Positions 12,407-24,265 of a stretch of DNA of 64,000 bases are shown one piece after another. The notes below the pieces were generated by a model. That model saw only the letters and a program-made list of their open reading frames with translations. It had not been told where the DNA came from and searched no databases. The position numbers and the translations under genes were made by a program. Where the stretch lies: NCBI GenBank assembly GCA_947561395.2, contig CANNZS020000005.1, positions 62,001 to 126,000 on the forward strand, written 5' to 3'. The first letter of the stretch is position 1. The number at the start of each line of letters is the position of its first letter. The stretch is from Buxus sempervirens. Lineage: Eukaryota; Streptophyta; Magnoliopsida; Buxales; Buxaceae.

Positions 12407-12844
12407 ACTTTAACATATAGTGAAATCAACACATTCCACAAGCTTTAGATTAAAAAAATTTGAAAAAAACGACCTTGCCTAAGGTGTGCGATGAACGTGG
12501 CTTTAATCTCCTCCAAATCCAAAAAACCTTGACTCAAAGCACTTTAATCTTGCTATATGATGAAAAACAAGCAAAAAGAGCCTAAATCCAAGCAAAAATC
12601 GCGCGTCGCTTAAGTGCCGCGCGCACGTGTGCGAATCGCATATGTGCGTGCGTTTCGTTTTAAAATTAAATGCCGACTAAAGCCAAGTGAAATTTCGCTC
12701 GGCATGGTCGGCATTTCGATACAAATCGCTGGGGGCACGACCCCAGCGATTTCCCCCGGCGAAACGCATCGCCGGGGGTCTCCTAACCAAAATTTCGGTA
12801 GCACGCCGCTGGTTGTATCGAAATTTAAAACCTTCTTTGTGACC

Positions 12845-13145
12845 AGAAATGACAAAGGGGAAGGTTCAAATGCCGTAATCTTTCCTACAATAATGAAAAC
12901 GTTTTTAGTGCCATGGCCACTGCACCCTCCCTACCACCCTCTTTTCCTTCCCAGTTGCCGGACTGCCCAATTTGGTCTGAGAGCTGGGCCATATAAACCA
13001 GGCTTGGGCCCAAATTGTTGACTCTCGTGAGTTAGTTTGCTTGATATTTAAAAGCTTGAAATTATTAGGGCCCGGCTTTGTTTTTTCATTTCCACGTTAA
13101 GAAGTGAGCATTTTTTCAAAGCCAAAATCAAATCAAGTGGTTCAG
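12845..13145. other. Intergenic continuation of the GST flank
   Basis: No gene. It continues the target interrupted by the hAT. A GGGCCC/TTGGGCC-containing stretch (about 12985-13075) resembles 16240-16360 in the neighbouring unit. Confidence 0.45.
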
Positions 13146-13556
13146 TTAAACCACCCGCTGGGATATATTTTGGGGTGTAGGCCCTCCATTGAAAAGTGGC
13201 ATCCATCGGCACATTTCACGCTCATACCATTGAGTGGCACCAGATGAAATAGTCTCCATTAAGAATGCTTTAATATCGAGGACTTGATCATCTAGTGCGT
13301 TCCATGGTACCAACCATGAATCTGACAGTTGCATGCCCCTTTTAAATAGAAGGACCCACCCCGGACCCAAACAAAATCCAACCAATGGTAACACCGTACC
13401 GCCAACTCTTAGCACTAGAGGAAATGCATTCTTTAGTATCATGCCAATTAGACAACTCTTAGGCACAGGAAAAGTGGTACCACCAGCTTTTAGCACTAAA
13501 GGAAATGCATTCTTAAATATCTTGTCAATTAAACAACTATTAGACACAGGAAAGCT
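13146..13556 (-). other. Unrecognised open stretch with an internal 81-bp direct repeat
   Basis: A 133-codon minus frame (13547-13146) is open but I do not recognise it. The part after GMQLSDSWLVPWNALDD looks protein-like, with many tryptophans and acidic residues. The other part is an imperfect direct repeat: AGCACTARAGGAAATGCATTC occurs at about 13410 and 13491. It could be a transposon scrap or chance. Confidence 0.3.
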
Positions 13557-13739
13557 TAAGCTGATTATGTTTTTTTTAATAGATTTTCTATTCTCATCTT
13601 ATCTTTTTTTTTATTGGGGGAGGGAGAGAACAAACACAGTACATACACACCTTGAGATAAATAGACAAAACAATAATTGCACCCTAGAAGCTTAAGCTGG
13701 TAGGTAAAAGCATAATTACGTATATAAAAGGGCTCAATA
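13550..13739 (+). repeat. Dispersed repeat shared with 16434-16624
   Basis: Begins AAGCTTAAGCTGATTAT, contains a GGGGGAGGGAGAGAACAAACACAG block, and ends AAAGGGCTCAATA. The copy at 16434-16624 aligns along its length. It belongs to the duplicated flank of the two neighbouring GST units. Confidence 0.65.
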
Positions 13740-14515
13740 TCTATACCTATACTATTAGTAAAGCCAAATTTGAGAAATATATTCCTTAGATTCTGACATT
13801 CTCATTTTTTTCCCCTAAAAATGCCCTTTTCAAATCAAGAAATCAATCAATATTCATCCCTCAAAATCCTCACATTGATGCACGTTAAACACAATTGAAA
13901 TTGTCAACTCAAGCAATCTTAACTTCCCAACATGCAATAGTGCACGTGACTCCCCTAGTATGATAAATAAATAGTTTTGTAATAATATATATTCGTAAGA
14001 ATTATATCACATTACTCTTATATTGCTAGATTTTGAGGGTCTTGAATGACTATTTTTTTTTTTTTTTTTTTGTTGTATTTTTCGATGCATATGTTATGTT
14101 CGTCATGCTATGTTTATTTGAGTGTAAAACCTTCTTTGTTAAGGTTTTGAGTTTTAAGTTACTATTTCAATTCGCGTCGATTTTTAGGGTTTTGAGGTCA
14201 GTTACTAATTAATATCGACACCCCAGTTGACCTCCAGTGATCCTAGTTTGGTTTTTGATTGATGTTAACTTGGATCAAACCAAACTATGTTCAACCATTG
14301 TCGATCATCACTCAACTCTATGGAATTGCAACTAGCACTTCCATGCTCGTCAAAATTCAGATCCCGACGAAAATGAAATCCTAAACCATAAGCGGTAAGA
14401 TGCACCTCCATTAGTGATTAGAGAAGAAAAAAGGTTAAAGAAAAAAAAAAGAAGGAAAGAAAGAAAGAACAGAAGAGAGATCAGCAGATGCAGATGCAGA
14501 ATATAGTCCACGCCA
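13740..14515 (+). mobile_element. Possible Helitron 5' end and AT-rich DNA
   Basis: The alignment with 16434-16624 breaks exactly at 13739/13740. There the sequence reads TCTATACCTATACTATTAG followed by TAAAGCC, preceded by an A. Many plant Helitrons start TC with CTATACTATTA and insert between A and T. I found no convincing 3' hairpin with CTRR, so the right end is open. No gene was seen up to the GST stop at 14516; a T tract lies at about 14051-14071. Confidence 0.3.
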
Positions 14516-15613
14516 CTAGTTAGATGCAGAAGATAGCAACATCTCCCTCCGCTGCTTCAAAAACTGGAACATTTTGTTTTGATCAAGGAGGTTCTCTTTG
14601 ATCACTGGATGCTCCATGAACTCCTGAATCCACGCACATAACCGAGGGAACCTTTTCTCCTCCACCAGCTTCACCCCTACCACCTCTTCCAGCACTCCCA
14701 TCGTGGTAGCAATAACTCCAAAGGCCAAGTCTGCTAATCCAATCGTATCGCCGGTGAAGAATTTCTTCTCCCCAAGTGCATGTTCTTCAATGATCTTCAA
14801 AACTTCCAAGCTGTCTTTGATGGCTTCTTCTTGTGCTTCCCCCACCGTGCCATAGAACATCCGCAGAGTTCCAAGCTACACGAGTAGAACACATGGATAC
14901 TGTTAGAATGTAGAGTTCAAAATGTTCTGTAATGGGTCATCCGTCTGAACCCCATTGTCAATATTGATTTTGTCATAAAGCTCCCTTTCAAGTTAAACCA
15001 AGAGGATTTAAACCCTAGTTGGGTCATAAGGGTCAAGATAAGATGATTTGATCAGGTCAACTCGAACCTCCGCAGATAACAAATTTGCTGGGTTGGATTA
15101 CCTTTTCGTTCATCATCTTGGATTGGATCCAGTTTTTCCTCATCCCAGAATAGATTCGAGCAAATATGCATCCAGATCTTAGAATACACCATGTGTATAT
15201 CTGGAGGATCCATACGGATCTGGGGGCAGATCCAATCAATGCATTTTCATTCACTGTTTATTGAGAAAATTTCATGAATTCGTAATATCTAATATCATAT
15301 TTACCTTGTCCTCGAGGAACTTCATCCAGAACCGAGCCGTGGCCTTCCCATAAGCGTCTTGCGGCATTAAAGGGTTCTGTGGCCATGTCTCTTCGATGTA
15401 TTTGAGGATGATGACAGACTCTGCAATGGGTTTTCCGCCATGAACAAGAACTGGGACCTTCTTGTGAACTGGGTTGCACTGCAGAAGCAGGGGACTCTTG
15501 TTGGAGAGGTCTTCTTCTATGTACTCGTAGTCTATACCCTTCAATTTCAGAGCCCAGATGACCCTGTAAAGGAATGGGCTAGGCCAAAACCCAAGCAGCT
15601 TCACTTCTTCCAT
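14516..15613 (-). CDS. GSTU: Tau-class glutathione S-transferase, intact, divergent member
   Basis: Exon 1 is 15613-15305 (103 codons) and exon 2 is 14875-14516 (119 codons plus stop): 222 residues. The 429-bp intron (15304-14876, GT-AG) is the longest in the cluster. Ser12, Lys39, cis-Pro54 and Glu65-Ser66 are kept, as is Asp152 in IGLADLAFG. The C-terminal half ([20 protein letters not shown]) differs most from the other intact genes and is closest to the pseudogene at 6463-7311, so these two form a sub-branch. Upstream TGACG motifs lie near 15849 and 15885. Confidence 0.95.
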
Positions 15614-16768
15614 GTTTGGTGCACGAGGTCGTCCGTCGGCACAGTGATCTTAAGTTTATTTATGGTGTTCAATGGAGTCTTCTTGCTTGGGTACTGACTC
15701 AATGATGGAATACAGATCATTTTAGCTTTGTTTTTTAAGTTTTAAATTTAGTGGATTGTAGTCGCGAGTGGAAAGATTCTTTGGTTTCGATCTGATTGTT
15801 TATTGAGTGTGAAAGCAAACAAGTTGCATTTGTCCTCACCGTTGACGTTGAAGGCCTGGGAAGAAATTTCCATTTCGATACTGGTGACGTTGAAATGGTG
15901 TCTTTAAAATTCATGATCCATATGTCCATTATCAAGCGCCGGAGGGAGACGTTGTTTGCATAATTGCATCACCAACTTACTAGTAGCATCGTTTCAATTC
16001 TTGGTCTGTATCTCTGTGTTCGAGTGGGAAAATACTAGATAATAGTGGCTTCTGTTCTTTCATTTTATGACTGGAAGTTGCACAAAGGGGTGGTTCAATC
16101 AATAGAGGTCCTCTGAGCCTCTATCTGCAGTTTTATTTGAAGCCGTGATAGGATTATAGCATTTATATTAAAAAACCGCTTGAATGGTTTAACTATGAAC
16201 TTTTAATTACACTTGTCACAATCTTATGCTCCAAATAAGGGTGTACGTAGATGGATCACTCCTCCCTCCCATTTTAAACTCGACTTGGGCCTAAATTTTA
16301 AGACCCACGAACTCGATTTTTAAAATCCCAAAATTATTGGGGCCAGGCTTCATTTTTATGTTCTATATTTTTTTAGTGAAGAAATATAATGCTCTACTGT
16401 CATGTTTAATTGTTTATACAACTGTTACACATAAAAGCTTAAGCTGATTATAATGTTTTTAAGAGATTTTCTGTCATTATCAAATGTTATTTGTTTGGGG
16501 AAGAGAGAGAAAAAACAAACACAGTGCACATACTTCTTGGATACAAAAGGACAAAAAATCATTGCACCCAGAATCTTAACTAGTCACTAAAAAGCATAAC
16601 TATGTATATTAAAGGGCCTAATATATGATAAGTAAATGACACAGGGAAGGTGTAGAATTGAGATATCGATTTGAAAGACGAAAAAAACTCAAGAATACAA
16701 ATAATTTCTAAACTTCAATAAAAGTTCTTCAATAAAATAAAGAACTCCCTAAAAAACCTTTATATATG
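15614..16768. other. GST promoter duplicate and remnant of a GST 3' end
   Basis: Bases 15614-15720 match the promoter of the GST at 28243-29257 (29258-29365). At about 15933-15962 the words CAAGCGCCGGAGGGAGACG repeat the last codons and 3' flank of the plus-strand pseudogene (7268 onward), so a whole GST body has been lost here. The flank at 16040-16090 is the empty site of the 7403-12836 hAT. The dispersed repeat 16434-16624 follows. No working gene. Confidence 0.6.
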
Positions 16769-16922
16769 CGTTATAAGAGTCCCTTGCACTGCAGAAGCCA
16801 GGGACTCTTATTGGAGAGATGTTCTTCTATGTACTTGTAGTGTATGCCCTTAGTTTCAGAGCCCATATGACTCTGAAAAGAGTTGGGCTAGGCCAAAACC
16901 CCAGCAGCTTCACTTCTTCCAT
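16769..16922 (-). pseudogene. GST exon-1 fragment (first 50 or so codons)
   Basis: Starts at ATG 16922 with [11 protein letters not shown]-like codons and runs through the NKSPL region, then loses similarity near 16769 before the cis-proline. One frame disturbance lies near codon 25. No exon 2 is present. Its promoter-like flank continues to about 17390. Confidence 0.8.
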
Positions 16923-17384
16923 GTTTGGTTCAAGAGTTCGTCATTCGGCAGTCATCTTAAGTTCATTTATATATTTGGGTCAATGGAGTCTTCTTGCTTG
17001 GGCACTGAGCTTAGGTGTTCAATGATGGAATGCAGATCATTTTAATTTTAACGTTGTTTTTTATGTCTTAAAATTTTGTGGAATGGTAGTGGTCCTAGTG
17101 GAGAGTGGAAAGATTAATTCTTGGGTTTCGATCTCTGATTTTTTAGCGGGGGCGAAGACAAGTCGGCTTCGTCCTTTGCATTTGTGCCCAATGCTGACGT
17201 TGAAAGGTGACATTGAAAGCAAGGCCTTGGAAGAAATTTTAATTAAAACTAGGTTAGGTTTATTGAGTTACCAGGCCTGTCCGAGTTCTGAGTTTTTAAG
17301 CACCGGAATGAAGGATAAATTATTCTCATAATTAAATAGGAAACACGTACAAAGCCTTCTTCCAACTCCCCTTTGTTATATGTA
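16923..17384. other. GST upstream and flank module
   Basis: No gene. The stretch aligns with 29475-29940, the corresponding flank of the unit holding the intact GST at 30009-30784. Confidence 0.55.
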
Positions 17385-17389
17385 TGTAT

Positions 17390-18588
17390 TGTTGTTCCTT
17401 GGGTATTATAAGATAGAAAAGACAAGATGATTCAATACAGAAAATTGACAAACACGTATGGAACAGTGACCAGCAATATGATTCTGATAACAGAGATGAA
17501 TTCAAATAACAGTGATATTAAGATTTCAATAACAGATACCAGGAATATGATTCTAACAACAGTGATGAATTCAGATAACAGCGATACAGAAATTGCAATA
17601 ACAGAAATTATAAATCATGAGACAAAGTTATAGGCACGAAACCAACTCACAGCAATAACAGTAACTGATTTTGAGAAATGGAACAAACAAATGCTATTAA
17701 TAATAGAGATAAAATTAATATTATAGCAGAAATAATATCAGTGTATAATAGATTAAAACCGCATAACATTCAGATCAAAATCAGGGTACGAATAAGTTTG
17801 CAAAAACATAATAGATGAATGATCAAATAGAACTAATTTAAAACAAATTAAAACTTATTGATTTTTGCCCGAGGCGAGGAGATAAACCCCTGTGCTTAAA
17901 GCCTTTCAGCAACCCCCTTTCGGATTGTTTCCTCAGTGCGTGGGTCTGGATACTGTGGCTTCCAGCATTCAACGGACACAACGATCCTCCAGCAAGCCGC
18001 ACAGACAATGCTGGGATATCAGCGAACTCAATGGCAGCAGCACTCTTGATAACCAGACGAAAATAGAAGAAGAAGAAGAGGAGGGTTTTCTCTGTTCGTT
18101 TTCAGAGAAGATATTCTAATCTCGTGTCTCTTTAGAACCGAAACCCTAACCCTTTAAATAGACCATCCCACAAAAACGTTATTAACGTTAATTAACCCAA
18201 CGGTTAATTAGAACGTTAATAATCCAACGGTTAAATAAACTCAACGTTAATAAAACGGTAATAAAAAAAAAATCCAACGATTAGATCAAAAATAAAATCA
18301 ATTTTTCATTTAGTTAAAAAATATTTAATCGTATAAAAAGATAGCATATCACACACCACACCACGACACGACCGACCGACCGGACGGACGGCGGCGGCGG
18401 CGCGCGCGCGTGATTCAAAGAAACCCCGACAACAGGAACAATGTCTCACTTTAGGGGTTACACCCCTTTAGTTCTCACCATCCTATATTAACACAATGAG
18501 GCTTCAGTAAATTTCCAATGTGGGACTATTCTTCCCACACAAGAAACAAAGGAATTTTGAGTCCTCTAAAAACAACCAAAACACAACA
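17390..18588. mobile_element. Solo LTR, 1199 bp
   Basis: Begins TGTTGTTCC and ends AACACAACA (TG...CA with short inverted ends). It is flanked by an exact 5-bp duplication, TGTAT (17385-17389 and 18589-18593). The paralogous flank at about 29930-29945 is uninterrupted, which proves an insertion. No internal retrotransposon region remains. A GC-rich simple stretch (CGG/CGCG) is at about 18370-18411. Superfamily not determined. The insertion is younger than the duplication that produced the two GST units. Confidence 0.8.
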
Positions 18589-18694
18589 TGTATATATATA
18601 GTATATACACTAGCGGTGTGTGTGTGTGAAGAAACAGATCTCTCGAACCCATAGATAAGGGCTATCATATCACTCCTAAATTTCACAGGCACTT

Positions 18695-20300
<1,606 letters not shown>

Positions 20301-20839
20301 GCCATCACTCTTAAGCATGTGATCAACAATAGTATATCACTAGGAAGCATGTAAAGAATTATAACCATGCTATACATTAACTTTAATTAATTGGCTTACT
20401 GGTCTTATGATGATTATGTAACTTCTACATGCTACATCTTTCATTTTCTTATGGGCCTAATTTATAACCACAAATTAAAAGAGCGTGCTTTGCGTAAAAT
20501 AATCATAAATCTGAAGATCAAATTTTAATGAAACTTATAACCAATTTACAAGCTAATGGGATTAGGTGACTTAAAGTTAGTTTATTTTCTATAAATGGTT
20601 CATAAAACCTTTGGTCTGGTTTACACCCTCCATGGACTAATGAATAAGGAAGGGGCCACGTGACATCTACATGGCCCAACTCAATCAGATAGGCCATGTC
20701 AGTATATATGTAGGCCAAATACTTAGCTGAGGCCACGTAAGCACATACGACAACTATTCTCGTATTTTCAAGGGATCACATCACGTCACCGTCAACATGA
20801 AGTCAACAATTAAAGAATGGGCGGCAATGAGCAAGGAAG

Positions 20840-23455
20840 TTAGTCATTCACAATCATGGTCGAGAAGTTATCTCTCACGAACAGAAGACAACAGAGGAAT
20901 AATCTCCAGAGAGATCGTGTGAAAGTGGGATGTTGAGCAACCAACAGAATCCGGCTATAAAAGGCATAAATTTGAAGAGCTCAAGGACAACCTCCATAAA
21001 AAAACCGCAACCGGTTATCGTAATTGAAATTTGATCATCCGTGATCCTTATCTCATCTCCTACACTCAAACTATAGCAAGAAGGATAATTTAGGACTTCT
21101 CTCACTGCTTCCAGTAGTAGTGACACTCTAGGTCCTTGTTTACTCCGATTGATGTCAAGACTTTTCCATCGGCGAGTAGGTTGAGGCCGCCCCTGCCTTG
21201 GGATTTTGTACTCCGACTACAGCTACAGGATTTTGAGTAGCTGGTCCCGAGACCAACTTCGATCAAGCTAGGTGTCATGAACTTTTGGCTAAATAGCAAT
21301 CCTAGGTGAACCTCTGAGTTTATCATGTTAATAGTCGCCCCCTGAATCCTTTCCTTATACTCTGATCACGGTTATAAGGACAGGAAAGGCCGATCCTGTT
21401 GATCTCGGTGACTTTCCCTTTTTCAATTATTTTTGAGGTTATGTTTTGTAAGCTACGGTTGTGTTTCATTGGCCGATTTTCTAATAAAGTGATGCACCAT
21501 TGATTGCTCTTACTTTCAAACACGTATAAGAACCCAAACGAAAATCGAACACCTAGTTTTCATTTTATCCCTTGACCAGTTTTATTACAGGTGACTTGTA
21601 GTACGAATAAATCGACTCTGGTTTAGACTCGAAACTGGTGCCTGGGGTCAGGATCTGACTCGAAACCTTTATATCAATTGATACTGGCATGCCCACATAG
21701 AGACACATCATCAACATCGCCACGTGTCCAACTCGGCCCAATTTTGGAGGAACATCCTTTTTTGGCATGTCCGGTGGGACCCCTCATCTTTGAAAGAGCA
21801 GTAATGGCGGCAAAAAGTATTTGGCATACTGAAAACGTGATGCCAGAGGAACCTGCCGAATCTCAGGTAAATCCTTCTCTTATCCCAGAAACTCTAGAAG
21901 GACCTTCAAATTTGCAGCCGGATTTAAATGAACGGCTTATTCATGCCATACAAGGTCTTAGCCAACAAATGGCAGGATTTGGCCAATGTTTTAATAACAT
22001 TTCTTCCGATAACGGTAGGATCCTAGCAGTATTGCTGGAAGGATTCTCTACAATAGCAAGATTGGCTATGGTGGTCGAACGAGCCGAGACGTTTGCTGCC
22101 AGTTCGAATATTCAGGGGAGGGTGAATATCACAGAACAACCACCACCCTTAAATTTTGGCGGTAATGGCCGAAATAGAATGGTCAATATTACCGCCGTTG
22201 GGGGAGAAATTCCCCCTGATATCCCAGTTCCTCTTAATTTACCTCCCACTGAGGGACACTGGGGGGTGGGGGGGGGGGGGGGGTGGTAAAATGAGGCGCA
22301 TGAGAACCATAGGGAGGATATTGGTTTAAGAAATATAACCATTGACTGAAACTACATCCAGAATGTAGTTTAGGAAATAGTCTGAGATCAGTATTACCGA
22401 CGAATGACTAGGCTAGTCTACCGGAAACCATACCCAGCTTGGATTGACCATCAATTTGAGTTCCCTAGGGGGTATAAAATTCCTGAGTTTATGTTGTTTT
22501 TTGGTGAAGACCAACAATCTACCATCGAGCATATTGGCCGATTTACGGTTCAGTGCGGGGAGGCTTCCGGCAATGACTTCCTAAAACTGAGATGGTTTAG
22601 GAATTCATTAACTGGACAAGCCTTTACTTGGTACATCATGTTATTAGCTAACTTCGTTGTAAATTGGGCAACGATGGAAGAAAAATTCCACTCCCAATTT
22701 TACCGAACGGAGCCCGAAGCAACTATGGTTGATCTTGTTCAGCTAAGACAACAACTAGTGGAATCGGCCAATAAATATATTGCCCGATTCAAACGCCTAA
22801 AGAACAAATGCCGAATTTACTTACCTGAATCGAAATTTGCCAATTTAGCCCTGAATGGGTTAGACTTTGAATTTCGAAAGAAATTCAAAGGCGAACAGTT
22901 TGAGGATTTGTTCGAATTATTGGCCATAGCTACTAAATATGAATGGCTCTTGCAAGAAGATGAGGAAAAGAAAGCTTCGTCTTATGGTTCATATTACAAA
23001 GACCCTAATTTTGAATTAGGAATTGTAGAGGTCATCGGAAAACAACCAATGACTTGTCCGATTTTGCTTTGAAAATCTAAGGATACTGGAGAATCAAAAG
23101 CTATGAACATATTCAGCCGAAATTTTGATATAAATCAAACAGCAGAAATATTTGACTATATATTGAAAAATGGGCTTTTCCGTTTAACTAAAGGCCATCA
23201 ATTCGTCCTGGCCAATATAATGGCTAAGGGCAAATATTGTAAATGACATGGATTGAAAACTCATGAAACTAATGAATGCACTGTGTTACGTAATGTGATA
23301 CAGAAAAACATTAACAAGAAGGAGGAATGTTCTTGCATGGTAGGAGTGTTGGTATCCTGGATACGTTCGGCATAATAGAAAGTGCCGAAAGCAGAATTGG
23401 CATATGTGGTATCAAAGGATTCTAGAATGGACTCATACAGACAATTATACAGTCT
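20840..23455 (+). mobile_element. Gypsy-type LTR retrotransposon fossil, gag part only
   Basis: Gag-like protein similarity lies in 21678-22289 and 22404-23072 on the plus strand; the second stretch resembles the retrotransposon gag domain of plant Gypsy elements. A TATA-like CTATAAAAGG at about 20954 may belong to the left LTR region, whose exact start I cannot place. No pol region or matching right LTR is present; GST-flank sequence resumes at about 23456. The element is broken, with more than one break, and is old enough that its boundaries have decayed. Confidence 0.6.
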
Positions 23456-23575
23456 TCGTGCTTACCAAGCACGAAGACTGGTCCATTGAACAATCTATAA
23501 ATTAACTTAATATGTGGCTGAATCCGACATCAAGAATATGGAAGAAGTAAAGTTGTTTTGGGAGCTTGGTCTTAG
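23456..23575 (+). pseudogene. GST leader and first codons, remnant
   Basis: AAGACTGGTCCATTGAAC and the following bases match the region upstream of the plus-strand GST copies. From 23541 ATGGAAGAAGTAAAGTTG repeats the first six codons, after which an extra T and divergence end the match. Confidence 0.7.
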
Positions 23576-23816
23576 AAACACTAATTTATATTTTGTTAGT
23601 ATATATATCATGATGTAACCCTAATTGAAATTTTTTTTGGAAAATTTTTGCTATAACATAATGAACTTAGGCACATTGCTGAATCACTTAAATCTAGAAC
23701 TATAAATATAATTTGAACCATTGAAAGCCCGCCCAACCCAACCTGAATAAGAGCGTTAAGTTTCGGTTTGGGTTCTGGTTCAAGCTATATAACCCAAAGC
23801 TGATGTCGATTTTATG

Positions 23817-23822
23817 TACACA

Positions 23823-23907
<85 letters not shown>
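23817..23907 (+). repeat. Compound microsatellite (AC)n(AT)n
   Basis: About 50 bases of CA repeat pass directly into about 35 bases of TA repeat inside the hAT-like element. Likely polymorphic; no other role seen. Confidence 0.95.
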
Positions 23908-23910
<3 letters not shown>

Positions 23911-24265
23911 AGTATATATTTGTATGTATATGTGCCATTGTTTTTTTCTTTTACGTTGTCTTAATTTGTAATTATATAATCAACTATAAAACATAAATTT
24001 GTTAACATGTGATAAAAAATTTTATAAAGTTTGTTCTCTAATTAAAAATTTTATATACAAATATATATGCTCCAATGAATGTGATATTTGGGCCCACATC
24101 CTCTATAAGAAGGATTGTCCAACCAAAAATACAATGGGCCAATATAGTATTTTAAAAATAATTTTTTAAAGAAATAAATTAATTAAGCATTTTTTCCAAA
24201 TCCAAAGGATTGATCAAGCGGCAGGTGTATGTTAATAAGCGTTTTTAAAAATTTTATGTTCTTTG

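Larger units (their letters stand above)
7403..12836 (-). mobile_element. hAT transposon, 5.4 kb, decayed but nearly full length
   Basis: An exact 8-bp duplication, TTGTGACC (7395-7402 and 12837-12844), flanks the element. The ends are inverted copies reading AAGGTTTTGAATTTCG on the left and AAGGTTTTAAATTTCG on the right, the right one two bases in from the edge. The related GST flank at about 16056-16090 shows the same target without the insertion. Inside are a decayed transposase gene on the minus strand and an AT-rich non-coding 5' third. Second copy: 59284-64000, cut by the window end. Confidence 0.93.

Noticed and set aside
23814-23996. Frame of alternating Thr-His and Ile-Tyr
   Set aside because: Translation of the CA/TA microsatellite.
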